The translations under genes were made by a program, and so were the position numbers. This document shows, piece by piece, positions 24,723 through 33,948 of a DNA stretch of 64,000 bases. The notes beneath the pieces are model-generated. The model saw only the letters and a program-made list of their open reading frames with translations, had not been told where the DNA came from and ran no database searches. Position 1 is the first letter of the stretch, and every line of letters begins with the position of its first letter. The DNA is from Herbaspirillum chlorophenolicum (GTDB lineage Bacteria > Pseudomonadota > Gammaproteobacteria > Burkholderiales > Burkholderiaceae_D): the NCBI RefSeq assembly GCF_001189955.1, contig NZ_LFLT01000009.1:1-64000 (forward strand). The letters are read 5' to 3'.

Positions 24723-25883
24723 TCAGCGAATGTCGTCCAGATTGTCGCTATTGAGCAGGTGGCGCGAGACGATCACGCGCATGATCTCGTTGGTGCCTTC
24801 CAGGATCTGGTGCACGCGCACGTCGCGGAAATAGCGTTCCAGCGGGTACTCGCGGATGTAGCCGTAGCCGCCGTGGATCTGCAGCGCCTCATTGCAGATA
24901 CGGAAGCCCAGGTCGGTGGCAAAGCGCTTGGCCATCGCACAGTAAGTGGTGGCGCCGGGCGCCTTATTGTCGAGCTTGACCGCCGCCAGCCGCACCATCT
25001 GGCGCGCGGCGACCAGTTCGGTCTGCATGTCGGCCAGTTTGAATTGCAGCGCCTGGAAGTCGGCGATCGGACGGCCGAACTGCTTGCGCTCCTTCATGTA
25101 GGCATGCGCGGCATCGAGCGCGGCCTGCGCGGCGCCGACCGAACAGGTGGCGATATTGATGCGGCCGCCATCCAGCCCCTTCATCGCGAAGATAAAGCCT
25201 TCACCTTCATTGCCCAGCAAATGGCTGGCCGGCACCTTGACGTTGTCGAAGCTGATGGTACGCGTAGGCTGGCTGTTCCAGCCCATCTTGCTTTCCTTCT
25301 TGCCGTAAGCGATGCCCGGCGCATTGCCCGGCACCACGATGGCGGAAACGCCCTTGGCGCCTTCGCCGCCGGTGCGCGCCATCACCACCAGCACATCGGT
25401 CGAACCGGCGCCGGAGATGAAGGCCTTGGAGCCGTTGAGCACATAGTGGCCGTCCACCAGCCTGGCAGTGGTTTTCAGCGATGCCGCATCCGATCCCGAA
25501 CCGGGCTCGGTCAGGCAGTAGGAGCCGATCTTGCGGCCGGCGGCCAGCTTCTCGCACCATTCGTCCTTGATGGCGGCGGTGCCCCAGGAGGCAATCATCC
25601 AGCTCACCATGTTATGGATGGTGAGATAAGCGGCCGTGGACGGACAGGCGTGCGCCAGTTCCTCGAACACGACGGTGGCGTCCAGCCGGCTCAGGCCCAG
25701 GCCGCCGACCTCTTCCGGTGTGTACAGGCCGCAAAAGCCCAGCTCGCCGGCCTTGGCGATCACATCGAGCGGAAAATGCGACTCTTCGTCCCACTTGGCC
25801 GCATGCGGCGCCATCTCGCCGGCGGCGAAGTCGCGCGCGCTTTGCTGGAAGGCCAGTTGATCTTCATTGAGTTCAAAGTCCAT
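24723..25883 (-). CDS. Acyl-CoA dehydrogenase, isobutyryl-CoA dehydrogenase-like
   Basis: The 386-residue flavoprotein has the acyl-CoA dehydrogenase signature strands YCLTEPGSGSDAASLKT and GYGYIREYPLERYFRDVR (about 340-357), and the active-site glutamate in QILEGTNEIMR (about 362-372). The overall pattern, including MKGLDGGRINIATCSVGAAQ, most resembles ACAD8-type isobutyryl-CoA or short branched-chain dehydrogenases, implying valine or branched-chain acid breakdown. The partner in the same operon is an enoyl-CoA hydratase. The electron acceptor is expected to be electron transfer flavoprotein, which is not encoded here. Confidence 0.9.
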   Translation of the reverse strand: MDFELNEDQLAFQQSARDFAAGEMAPHAAKWDEESHFPLDVIAKAGELGFCGLYTPEEVGGLGLSRLDATVVFEELAHACPSTAAYLTIHNMVSWMIASWGTAAIKDEWCEKLAAGRKIGSYCLTEPGSGSDAASLKTTARLVDGHYVLNGSKAFISGAGSTDVLVVMARTGGEGAKGVSAIVVPGNAPGIAYGKKESKMGWNSQPTRTISFDNVKVPASHLLGNEGEGFIFAMKGLDGGRINIATCSVGAAQAALDAAHAYMKERKQFGRPIADFQALQFKLADMQTELVAARQMVRLAAVKLDNKAPGATTYCAMAKRFATDLGFRICNEALQIHGGYGYIREYPLERYFRDVRVHQILEGTNEIMRVIVSRHLLNSDNLDDIR

Positions 25884-25984
25884 GCGTGTCTCCTGTTTTG
25901 GTCTTGATATGGGTCTAGATTAATGGAATTTGGGGAGATGAGTTGTCGCGCAGGCGACATTGGCCGGAATAGCTGACGACGCCG

Positions 25985-26055
25985 GGTTCCTGCTTCCGCA
26001 GGGACGACGGGCTGCCGCAATTCAAACGCCGCCGCCCCTGCAAAAGCAGGGGCCC
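25985..26055. repeat. REP-like pair of short GC-rich hairpins
   Basis: Two similar hairpins sit in the 178-bp gap between the acyl-CoA dehydrogenase start and the indolepyruvate oxidoreductase stop: CCTGC-TTCC-GCAGG (25989-26002) and GCCCCTGC-AAAA-GCAGGGGC (26034-26053). Together with flanking GCCG/CGGC bases they resemble a dispersed extragenic palindrome. Neither hairpin is followed by a convincing T run, so a REP-like element is preferred over an intrinsic terminator. Confidence 0.5.
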
Positions 26056-26061
26056 GCGTCG

Positions 26062-29000
26062 TTATGCCGCCCTGACCAGAGCCGGCTTGCCGAATTGCGC
26101 CAGCAGCGCCGTCCGTCGCGCTTGCATCGACTGGACAGCCTTGTCCTTGACATGCCCGTAGCCGCGCACCTGATCGGGCAACTGCGCCAACTCAACGGCT
26201 ACCGCGAGATTGGCAGCATTCAGCTTGGGCAGCAAGCCCAGCACCAGCTCCCGATAATCGACGATCAATTGCCGCTCCATCCTGCGCTCTTCGGTGCGTC
26301 CGAAGACATCGAGGGCGGTGCCGCGCAATCCCTTCATCTTCGCCAGCAGCTTGAATGCCTTGAACATCCAGCTGCCGTAGCGCGCCTTGACCAGGTGGCC
26401 CTGTGCATCCTTTTTCGCGAAGATCGGCGGGGCGAGATTGAAGCTCAAGGCGAAGTCGCCCTCGAACTGCTGCTCCAGTTGCTGCATGAACTTGCCGTCG
26501 GTGTACAGGCGCGCCACTTCATACTCGTCCTTGTAAGCCATCAGCTTGGACAAGTTGCGCGCCACCGCCAGGGCCAGCTTGTCGCCGCCCAGCGGCGCTT
26601 CAGCGGCACGCACAGCCTCCACCACTTCAGCGAACTGCGCGGCGTAGGCGGCATTCTGGTAATCCGTGAGGAAAGCCGTGCGGCGCTTGACCAGCTTGTC
26701 CAGCGTCTCGGGCATGCGCAGCACTACCGGTTGCGCCGGCACGGCGATCTTCTCCACCCTGGCCAGATCCACTGCCGCGCGGCGGCCCCACAGGAAGGCG
26801 GTCTTGTTGGCTTCGATGGCCACGCCGTTCATCTCGATGGCGCGCAGCAGCGCGGCTTCGGTCAGCGGCAATTCGCCGCGCTGCCAGGCGTAGCCCAGCA
26901 TGAACAGGTTGGTGGCAATGGAGTCGCCCATCAGGGCGGTGGCCAGGCGGGTGGCGTCGATGAAGTCGGCCTGCTGGTCCACCGATTCCACGATCAGCGC
27001 CTTGACCTCCTCGAACGGGAATTGCCAGTCGGGATTCTTGGCGAACTGCCCCGGAGGCTGCTGGTGCACGTTGACCACGGCGCGCGTACGGCCCGGACGC
27101 ATCTTGGAAATGGCGTCGAAGGAGCCTGCGGTCAGCATGTCGCAGCCGAGGATCAGGTCGGCCTCGCCGGTGGCGATGCGCTGGGCGCGGATGGCGTCGC
27201 GCGTGGCGGCGATGCGCACGTGCGATGTCACCGAACCGTTTTTCTGCGACATGCCGGTCATGTCCAGCACCGAAGCGCCCTTGCCTTCCAGGTGCGCAGC
27301 CATGCCCATCAGCGCGCCGATGGTGATCACGCCGGTACCGCCGATGCCGTTGATGAGGATGTTGAACGGCGTAGCGCAGGACGGCAATACTGGCTGCGGC
27401 AATGCGCCGAAATCGTCGCTCTCGCCCTTCTTGCTCACGCCTGCCTTCGACTTCTTCAGCTTGCCGCCGGTGACGGTGACGAAGCTGGGGCAAAAGCCCT
27501 TCACGCAGGAGTAATCCTTGTTGCAGGACGACTGGTCGATGGCGCGCTTGCGGCCGAATTCGGTTTCCAGCGGCAGGATCGACGTACAGTTGGACTGCAC
27601 GCCGCAGTCGCCGCAGCCTTCGCATACGGCCTCGTTGATGAACAGGCGCTGGTTCGGGTCGGGGAATTCGCCTTTCTTGCGGCGGCGGCGCTTCTCGGCG
27701 GCGCAGGTCTGGTCGTAGATGATCACGGTCACGCCCGGCAGCTCGCGCAATTCGCGCTGCACGGCGTCCATGTCCTTGCGGTCATGCACGGTCACGGCGG
27801 CCGGCAGGTTGGAACGATCGCTATTGCGTCCGATATAACGGCCGATGTCTTCCGACACCAGCGCGATGCGCTGCACGCCCTCGGCCGCCATCTGCTGCGC
27901 GATCATCGGCACCGACACCGTGCCGTCCACCGGCTGGCCGCCGGTCATCGCCACCGCGTCGTTGTAGAGGATCTTGTAGGTCATGTTGACCTTGGCTGCC
28001 ACCGCCGCGCGGATCGCCAGATAGCCGGAGTGGAAATAGGTGCCATCGCCCAGGTTGGCGAACACGTGCGGCACCTGCGAGAACGGCGCCTGGCCGATCC
28101 AGGGCGCACCCTCGCCGCCCATGTGGGTGGTCAGCTTGTTGAATTCGGGATAGATCGCGGTAGCCATCACGTGGCAGCCGATCCCGGCCAGTGCGAAGCT
28201 GCCTTCGGGCACCTTGGTCGAGGTGTTGTGCGGACAACCCGAGCAATAGTACGCAGGGCGCGGCGGCGTGTTGACGGCCTTGGACAGCACCGCGTCCTTG
28301 GCGTCGAGGAAAGCCAGGCGCGCCTTGATCAGGTCGCTGGTGTGGAAACGCGCAATGCGCGCGGCGATCACGCGCGCGATCTGCGCCACCGAGAAGTCTG
28401 CCTTGGAAGTCAGCAGCCATTCGCCGCGCGGCGCAACCCACTCGCCCTTTTCATCGAACTTGCCGATCACGCGCGGGCGCACGTCGTCGCGCCAGTTGTA
28501 GAGCTGTTCCTTCAACTGGTATTCGACCATCTGGCGCTTTTCTTCCACCACCAGGATTTCGTCCAGCCCTTGCGCGAATTCGCGCACGCCTTCCGGCTCC
28601 AGCGGCCAGGGCATGGAGACCTTGAACAGGCGCAGGCCGATCTCGGCCGCGAAGGCTTCGTCGATGCCCAGCTCGGACAGCGCCTCCAGCACATCGAGGT
28701 AGGACTTGCCGGAGGCGATGATGCCCAGCCGCGCCTTGGGGCTGTCGATCATCACGCGGTTGAGCTTGTTGGCGCGCGCGTAGGCCAGCGCCGCGTAGAT
28801 CTTGTAGTCCTGCATCAGCGCTTCCTGCTTGCGCGCCTGCACGCCCAGCGTGTCGGTCGACAAACGAGCGCTGAGGCCGCCTTCGGGCATCACGAAATCG
28901 GCCGGGTACTTGATATCGATGCGGAAGGGATTGGCGTCCACCGAGGCGCTCGACTCGACCGTGTCGGCCAGCGCCTTGAAGCCCACCACACAGCCGGAAT

Positions 29001-29784
29001 AGCGCGACATGGCCCAGCCGTGCAGGCCGAGGTCGAGGTATTCCTGCACGTTGCAGGGATAGAGCATCGGGATCATCGATGCCGAGAAAATGTGGTCGGA
29101 CTGGTGCGGCAGCGTCGAGGAATAGGCGCCGTGGTCGTCGCCGGCCACCAGCAGCACGCCGCCATGGGGAGAGGTGCCGGCGTGGTTCATGTGTTTCAGC
29201 ACATCGCCGCAGCGGTCCACGCCGGGGCCCTTGCCGTACCACATGGCGAATACGCCATCGTATTCGGACGGGCCGATCAGCTTGACTTGCTGGGTGCCCC
29301 AGACGGCGGTGGCGGCCATGTCTTCGTTCACGCCGGGCTGGAACTTGACGCGATGCGTCTCCAGGTACGGTTGCGCTTTCCATAGCGCCTCGTCCAGCCC
29401 GCCCAGCGGCGAACCGCGATAGCCGGAAATGAAGCCGGCCGTGTTCAGGCCCGCTTGCCGGTCGCGCAATTGCTGCAGCATCGGCAGGCGCACCAGGGCC
29501 TGGATGCCGGAGAGATAAATCGAGCCTTCGGTGGCGGTGTATTTGTCGTCCAGGCTGACAGGCGCCAGCGGGACAATGTCAGGCGAACCGCCCATGCGGT
29601 TCGCAGATGCATGTGCAACGGCGGTATGCAAGCCGCCTGTTGCGGAGTTGCCGGGGTTACCCTCGGTTTTACCGGGGACCGGCGAGTGAGCGCTCACTTG
29701 GGTCGCAGCCAGATCGGAATCGCGTACGCCTTCTACGGTTGGCGCCGTCGTTCCGACAGGCTCAGCTGCCGAACGGATTTCCAT
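26062..29784 (-). CDS. Indolepyruvate ferredoxin oxidoreductase, fused alpha-beta type
   Basis: This 1240-residue protein fuses the IorA and IorB parts. It oxidatively decarboxylates aryl pyruvates (from Trp, Phe, Tyr transamination) to aryl-acetyl-CoA using thiamine diphosphate and reduces ferredoxin. Residues about 80-260 form the pyrimidine-binding domain, about 440-640 the TPP-pyrophosphate domain (GCHVMATAIYPEF, ANLGDGTYFHSG), cysteine clusters CEGCGDCGVQSNC (near 720) and CNKDYSCVKGFC (near 760) bind iron-sulfur, and from about 800 lies the gamma domain (NILINGIGGTGVITIGAL). The first 65-70 residues are an unusual low-complexity extension, but a GGAG 7 bases before this ATG supports the start; the next ATG (29595) lacks one. 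Confidence 0.93.
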   Translation of the reverse strand: MEIRSAAEPVGTTAPTVEGVRDSDLAATQVSAHSPVPGKTEGNPGNSATGGLHTAVAHASANRMGGSPDIVPLAPVSLDDKYTATEGSIYLSGIQALVRLPMLQQLRDRQAGLNTAGFISGYRGSPLGGLDEALWKAQPYLETHRVKFQPGVNEDMAATAVWGTQQVKLIGPSEYDGVFAMWYGKGPGVDRCGDVLKHMNHAGTSPHGGVLLVAGDDHGAYSSTLPHQSDHIFSASMIPMLYPCNVQEYLDLGLHGWAMSRYSGCVVGFKALADTVESSASVDANPFRIDIKYPADFVMPEGGLSARLSTDTLGVQARKQEALMQDYKIYAALAYARANKLNRVMIDSPKARLGIIASGKSYLDVLEALSELGIDEAFAAEIGLRLFKVSMPWPLEPEGVREFAQGLDEILVVEEKRQMVEYQLKEQLYNWRDDVRPRVIGKFDEKGEWVAPRGEWLLTSKADFSVAQIARVIAARIARFHTSDLIKARLAFLDAKDAVLSKAVNTPPRPAYYCSGCPHNTSTKVPEGSFALAGIGCHVMATAIYPEFNKLTTHMGGEGAPWIGQAPFSQVPHVFANLGDGTYFHSGYLAIRAAVAAKVNMTYKILYNDAVAMTGGQPVDGTVSVPMIAQQMAAEGVQRIALVSEDIGRYIGRNSDRSNLPAAVTVHDRKDMDAVQRELRELPGVTVIIYDQTCAAEKRRRRKKGEFPDPNQRLFINEAVCEGCGDCGVQSNCTSILPLETEFGRKRAIDQSSCNKDYSCVKGFCPSFVTVTGGKLKKSKAGVSKKGESDDFGALPQPVLPSCATPFNILINGIGGTGVITIGALMGMAAHLEGKGASVLDMTGMSQKNGSVTSHVRIAATRDAIRAQRIATGEADLILGCDMLTAGSFDAISKMRPGRTRAVVNVHQQPPGQFAKNPDWQFPFEEVKALIVESVDQQADFIDATRLATALMGDSIATNLFMLGYAWQRGELPLTEAALLRAIEMNGVAIEANKTAFLWGRRAAVDLARVEKIAVPAQPVVLRMPETLDKLVKRRTAFLTDYQNAAYAAQFAEVVEAVRAAEAPLGGDKLALAVARNLSKLMAYKDEYEVARLYTDGKFMQQLEQQFEGDFALSFNLAPPIFAKKDAQGHLVKARYGSWMFKAFKLLAKMKGLRGTALDVFGRTEERRMERQLIVDYRELVLGLLPKLNAANLAVAVELAQLPDQVRGYGHVKDKAVQSMQARRTALLAQFGKPALVRAA

Positions 29785-30179
29785 TGCTTGTCTCCAAAAT
29801 TTTGATTCAGATAGCGTCTGCCATTACCGCGCCGGGTACGGCCCATTACTGTCAGACACTTCGACCGTGGTAGCGGTCATCACAACAATCTCCGTCTCGA
29901 AAACTGCTGTGACTGAAGTCTATCCCCGTGCCGCTCGGACGTGGAAATACCGATTGGGGATAGGGCCATAAGGAAAAATGATACCCATCCCTTTCCGCAG
30001 GTGATCCTGCACCGCGCCTTGCTGCCCCTGATTTCATGCGACGGCCATCCATACGCGGTATGCTTGCGCCCAACCGATACTCGCATGTGGCTCCCATGGA
30101 ATGCTTCGTGCTCTTCTCCATGCAGCAAGGAAGACACGAATTTCCATACAACAACAATTTTCGAATCACTCACATACAC
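29785..30179. other. Intergenic region without a recognised gene
   Basis: This divergent gap between the indolepyruvate oxidoreductase and the PAS-GGDEF gene holds no convincing gene. Short frames on both strands have no recognisable sequence. An 8-bp inverted repeat CTATCCCC/GGGGATAG spans 29920-29963 with a 28-base interior. A GGAG site at the left edge serves the oxidoreductase. Promoters for both genes should lie here, but no good hexamer pair was found. Confidence 0.5.
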
Positions 30180-31124
30180 ATGAGCGAACAGACCAAAGAC
30201 CAGATGGAGCCCGATAGCGCCGTCTACAAAACGCTGCTCGAATCAACCAAGGCGATTCCGTGGAAAATCGACTGGAGCACGATGAAGTTCACCTACATCG
30301 GCCCGCAAATCGAGAAACTGCTGGGCTGGACGCCGGAGAGCTGGGCCACCGCCGAAGACTGGGCCATGCGCATCCATGCGGAAGACCGCGAAGCGGTGGT
30401 CAACTTCTGCATCTCGCAATCGAAGTCAGGCATCGACCACGAGGCCGACTACCGCGCCCTCACGCGCGACGGCGAGCACATCTGGATTCGCGACGTGGTG
30501 CATGTGGTGCGCAACCCCGACGGCAGCCCGAATTCCCTGATCGGTTTCATGTTCGACATCACCGAACGCAAAAAGACCGAGGCCCATCTGGTCGAGCTGC
30601 AAAAGGAACTGGAGGCGCTGTCTTATCGCGATGGCCTCACCAACGTGGCCAACCGCCGCATGTTCGACTCGGCGCTGGAAGTGGAGTGGACCAATGCGCT
30701 CAACAATCGCGCGCCGCTGTCGCTGATCATGCTCGACATCGACTACTTCAAGCAGTACAACGACCATTACGGCCACATCCGCGGCGACGAATGCCTGAAG
30801 AAAGTGGCCGCCGTGCTGTCCAAGGCAGCCACCCGCTCACGCGACTTCTTCGCCCGCTATGGCGGCGAGGAGTTCGTGCTGATCCTGCCGGAGGCCGATG
30901 CCAAGGCGGCACTGCAGGTGGCGCAACGCTGCCGCAAACTAGTGCTGGACGAGGCGATCCCGCATGAGACTTCGCAAGTGGCGGAAGTTGTCACGGTCAG
31001 CCTTGGCGTATCCACCATCATCCCTTCCGGCCAGGACCAGCGCATCGATTTCATGGAAACCGTCGACCAGCGCCTGTACAAAGCCAAGCAGCTCGGCCGC
31101 AACTGTATCGCCGTGGATGAGTGA
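30180..31124 (+). CDS. PAS domain diguanylate cyclase (GGDEF)
   Basis: The 314-residue cytoplasmic product has one PAS domain of the PAS_3 type (about 15-135, ending FMFDITERKKTEAH), a short coiled linker and a GGDEF domain. The catalytic motif is GGEEF (near residue 227), preceded at the correct 5-residue distance by the inhibitory-site RSRD, so it should be an active, product-inhibited cyclase making c-di-GMP. No Shine-Dalgarno sequence is obvious before the chosen ATG (MSEQTKDQ), and in-frame ATGs occur at 30036 and 30120, so the start is uncertain. The PAS ligand is unknown. Confidence 0.88.
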   Translation: MSEQTKDQMEPDSAVYKTLLESTKAIPWKIDWSTMKFTYIGPQIEKLLGWTPESWATAEDWAMRIHAEDREAVVNFCISQSKSGIDHEADYRALTRDGEHIWIRDVVHVVRNPDGSPNSLIGFMFDITERKKTEAHLVELQKELEALSYRDGLTNVANRRMFDSALEVEWTNALNNRAPLSLIMLDIDYFKQYNDHYGHIRGDECLKKVAAVLSKAATRSRDFFARYGGEEFVLILPEADAKAALQVAQRCRKLVLDEAIPHETSQVAEVVTVSLGVSTIIPSGQDQRIDFMETVDQRLYKAKQLGRNCIAVDE

Positions 31125-31192
31125 ACTGTATCTGTCTCGCAGCTTGGGCAGCCGATAGAATCAGCCACTCCTTCCATCGCTGCGAGACCACC

Positions 31193-32083
31193 ATGCCCTC
31201 CACCTACGCCTACCGCCTGCTCAACGTGTTCGCCGAATCCACCTTCGGCGGCAATCCCCTGTGCGTATTTGAAGATGCACGCGGTATCGACGACGCCACC
31301 ATGCAGGCGCTGGCCTTGCAGTTCAACCTGTCGGAAACCACCTTCATCCTGCCTTCGGCGGTAGCCGATGCGCGCGTGCGCATCTTCACCACCGGCTACG
31401 AGATGCCGTTCGCCGGCCATCCCACCCTGGGCACCGCGCACGTGGTGCGCGAGCTGCTGCATGCCGGCGATGCGCTGAAACTGGAATTCAAGGCCGGCGT
31501 GGTGCCGGTGACCGCCGAGGGTGATGTCTGGACCTTCACCGCACCCAGCGCCGGCAGCCCGAAGACCGCCCCCTCGCCACTGCCGCCGGCCGAAGTCGCA
31601 GCCCTGGTCGGCCTGCCGGTGGATGACCTCGCAGGCGATCCCATCTGGGTCGATACCGGCGCCGACCAGTTCCTGATCCCGCTGAAGTCCCCTGCGGCAG
31701 TGCGCCGCGCCCAGCCCGACAGCGGCGCGCTGGAACACTGGCCGCAAAGCAGCCTGGGCCGCAAGACGGCTTACGTATTCGCTTTCGATGACAGCGAACC
31801 GGGCAATGTGCTGGCGCGCTATTTCTTCACCAAGCAAGGCGGCGGCGTAGCTGAAGACCCGGGCACCGGTTCGGCCTGCGCCAACCTCGGCGGCTGGCTA
31901 CTGGCGACCGGCCATGCGCTGCCGGCGCGCTATGCGATCGACCAGGGCGCGGCAGTCGACCGCCCTTCCCGCTTGCATCTTTCAGTGTCGGAAAGCGGCG
32001 CGATCCAGGTCGGCGGCCGCGTAATCGAAATCGGCCGCGGCACCGTCACCATCGATCCGGCCGGACGTACTGCGCTGGCCTGA
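31193..32083 (+). CDS. PhzF-family isomerase/epimerase-like protein
   Basis: The 296-residue product has the DAP-epimerase-like fold signatures of PhzF: VFAESTFGGNPLCVFED (about 11-27), the catalytic glutamate in LSETTFILP (about 46), MPFAGHPTLGTAHVV (about 69-83) and EDPGTGSACANLGGWLL (about 222-238). No phenazine genes are present, so it is one of the many orphan PhzF proteins of unknown substrate. It follows the cyclase by 68 bases and converges with a LysR gene 16 bases away. Confidence 0.92.
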   Translation: MPSTYAYRLLNVFAESTFGGNPLCVFEDARGIDDATMQALALQFNLSETTFILPSAVADARVRIFTTGYEMPFAGHPTLGTAHVVRELLHAGDALKLEFKAGVVPVTAEGDVWTFTAPSAGSPKTAPSPLPPAEVAALVGLPVDDLAGDPIWVDTGADQFLIPLKSPAAVRRAQPDSGALEHWPQSSLGRKTAYVFAFDDSEPGNVLARYFFTKQGGGVAEDPGTGSACANLGGWLLATGHALPARYAIDQGAAVDRPSRLHLSVSESGAIQVGGRVIEIGRGTVTIDPAGRTALA

Positions 32084-32099
32084 GCATCTCCTTTCGCCG

Positions 32100-33032
32100 C
32101 TACACCGGCATGCCGCTGTCCTGTCCTTCCCGTGTCAACGGCAAGATCAGCGCGTGCAGCCAGTCCATGAACCCGGCCACGCGCGCCGGCACCTGGCGGC
32201 GGCTGGCGTAGAGCAACGATACCGGCATCGGCGCCGGCCGGTATTGCGGCAGCACCTCCACCAATGCGCCCTGCACCAGCAAGCTGCGCTTGTGCGCCCC
32301 CACCAGCGGCAACTGGATCATCCCGAGTCCCGCCTGGCAGGCGGCATCGTAGGTTTCGGTGCTGTTGACGGTAACGCTGCCCGCCATCGGCACATAGTGG
32401 GTCTCCTTGCCGTCGAACCATTCCCAGCCCGGCGAGCGGCCGCCCAGTACCTGGCGGTAATGCACCAGCTTGTGGTGCGCCAGGTCGTCCAGCGTGCGCG
32501 GCACGCCGTGCCGCTCCAGATAAGCCGGACTGGCGCAATTGACCTGAACCAGATGTCCGATGGGACGCGCCACCAGCGATGAATCGTCCAGCGTCCCGGT
32601 GCGCAGCACGCAGTCGAAGCCCTCGCCGACCAGGTCTACGCGGCGGTCGCTGGCGGAAAGCTCGATCTCCAGCTGCGGATGCTGCTCAAGAAAGGCCGGC
32701 AATGCCGGCAGCACCACCTCACGCGCCATGGCGCTGGACATGTCCACCCGCAGCTTGCCGGTCAGCGACTTGCCGCCGGCCCGGAACATCGCGCGCATCG
32801 ACTCGAAATCATCCAGCAGTTCCTTGCTGCGCCGGTAGAAAGCTTCGCCGTCTCCGGTCATCTGCACGCGCCTGGTCGTGCGCTGGAGCAGGCGCGTACC
32901 CAGCATCTGCTCCAGTTGCTGCACCGCCAGCGAGACGGTGGCATTGGGCAGGCCAAGCTGGCGCGCAGCCCCGCTGAAGCTGGCCAGTTCGGCCACGCGC
33001 TGGAAGATCTGGAGGGTGTCGAGCTGGTTCAA
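32100..33032 (-). CDS. LysR-family transcriptional regulator
   Basis: The product is 310 residues if translation begins at the TTG encoding the residue before NQLDTLQIFQRVAELASF. This codon has a GGAG 6 bases upstream; a TTG four codons earlier also opens the frame but lacks such a site. The helix-turn-helix (GAARQLGLPNATVSLAVQQLE) and effector domain (GKLRVDMSSAMAREVVLPAL) match the AaeR/DsdC-like group that often sits divergently from an oxidoreductase. The SDR gene starts 139 bases away on the opposite strand and is the likely target. A 12-bp palindrome lies just upstream of the start. Confidence 0.9.
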   Translation of the reverse strand: MNQLDTLQIFQRVAELASFSGAARQLGLPNATVSLAVQQLEQMLGTRLLQRTTRRVQMTGDGEAFYRRSKELLDDFESMRAMFRAGGKSLTGKLRVDMSSAMAREVVLPALPAFLEQHPQLEIELSASDRRVDLVGEGFDCVLRTGTLDDSSLVARPIGHLVQVNCASPAYLERHGVPRTLDDLAHHKLVHYRQVLGGRSPGWEWFDGKETHYVPMAGSVTVNSTETYDAACQAGLGMIQLPLVGAHKRSLLVQGALVEVLPQYRPAPMPVSLLYASRRQVPARVAGFMDWLHALILPLTREGQDSGMPV

Positions 33033-33050
33033 GGAACGCTCCAATTATTA

Positions 33051-33062
33051 TTCAATATTGAA
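33051..33062. promoter_or_regulatory. Palindrome TTCAATATTGAA between the lysR and SDR genes
   Basis: A perfect 12-bp palindrome lies 18 bases upstream of the chosen LysR start in an AT-rich gap. It may be the autoregulatory half of a LysR site shared with the divergent SDR gene. The assignment is positional only. Confidence 0.4.
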
Positions 33063-33171
33063 AAGTCTAATATCAAATAAGAAATTTATTAACAAAAACC
33101 TTCTCAATATACTGGGCTTCGTAGTCAGGCACACCGCACGACTTTCCACTCTTCATCGACAGGAGCCCAGC

Positions 33172-33948
33172 ATGACCCAAGCAGACAACACCACTCCCCG
33201 CATCGCCCTGGTCACCGGCGGCAGCCGCGGCCTCGGCAAGAACACGGCCCTGCACCTGGCGCGCGACGGCGTCGGCGTGATCATCACCTATGTCAGCAAC
33301 CGCGCCGCCGCCGAACAGACGGTGGACGAGATCCAGGCCATCGGCGCCAAGGCCGTAGCCCTGCAACTGGATCTGGCCAATAGCCGCAATTTCCCCGGCT
33401 TTGCCGACGCCGTGCGCGCCGCACTGAAGCAGACCTGGAACGCCGAATACCTCACTTACCTGGTCAACAACGGCGGCATGGGCATGCATGCCTCGATCGC
33501 CGAGACCAGCGAAGCAGTCTTCGACGAGCTGTACAACGTGCACCTGAAGGGGACCTTCTTCCTGACCCAGGCGCTGCTGCCGCTGATTGCCGATGGCGGC
33601 CGCATCATCAACACCTCCAGCGGCCTGGCGCGCTTCTCCCTGCCCGGCTATGCGGCCTATGCCGCGATGAAAGGCGGCGTGGAAGTCATGACGCGCTACA
33701 TGGCCAAGGAATTCGGCGCACGCGGCATTGCCGTCAACACCGTGGCGCCGGGCGCCATCGAAACCGATTTCGGCGGCGGCCGCGTGCGCGACAATGCCGA
33801 ACTCAACGCCTTCGTCTCCAGCCAGACCGCGCTGGGCCGCGCCGGCCGGCCAGATGACATCGGCGCCGCCGTGGCCTCGCTGCTGCGTCCGGAAAACGGC
33901 TGGATCAACGCCCAGCGCATCGAGGTGTCGGGCGGCATGTTCATCTGA
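33172..33948 (+). CDS. Short-chain dehydrogenase/reductase (SDR)
   Basis: The 258-residue classical SDR has the NAD(P)-binding TGGSRGLGKNTALHLA (about 15-30), NNGG (the NNAG equivalent, about 98-101), the catalytic serine in IINTSSGLARF and the Y-x3-K pair as YAAYAAMKGG, and a C-terminal GWINAQRIEVSGGMFI. The TGGSRGLGK loop followed by a basic residue suggests NADPH use. It diverges from a LysR regulator, the common arrangement for inducible SDRs. The substrate is unknown. Confidence 0.93.
   Translation: MTQADNTTPRIALVTGGSRGLGKNTALHLARDGVGVIITYVSNRAAAEQTVDEIQAIGAKAVALQLDLANSRNFPGFADAVRAALKQTWNAEYLTYLVNNGGMGMHASIAETSEAVFDELYNVHLKGTFFLTQALLPLIADGGRIINTSSGLARFSLPGYAAYAAMKGGVEVMTRYMAKEFGARGIAVNTVAPGAIETDFGGGRVRDNAELNAFVSSQTALGRAGRPDDIGAAVASLLRPENGWINAQRIEVSGGMFI

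Noticed and set aside
25960-29385. Very long plus-strand open frame antisense to the indolepyruvate oxidoreductase
   Set aside because: It is a codon-phase shadow of a high-G+C gene; its translation is rich in H, R, Q, G and A with no recognisable domain, while the minus strand encodes a clear enzyme.
29941-30183. Short overlapping frames on both strands in the gap before the PAS-GGDEF gene
   Set aside because: No recognisable sequence, no ribosome binding site and unfavourable codon use.
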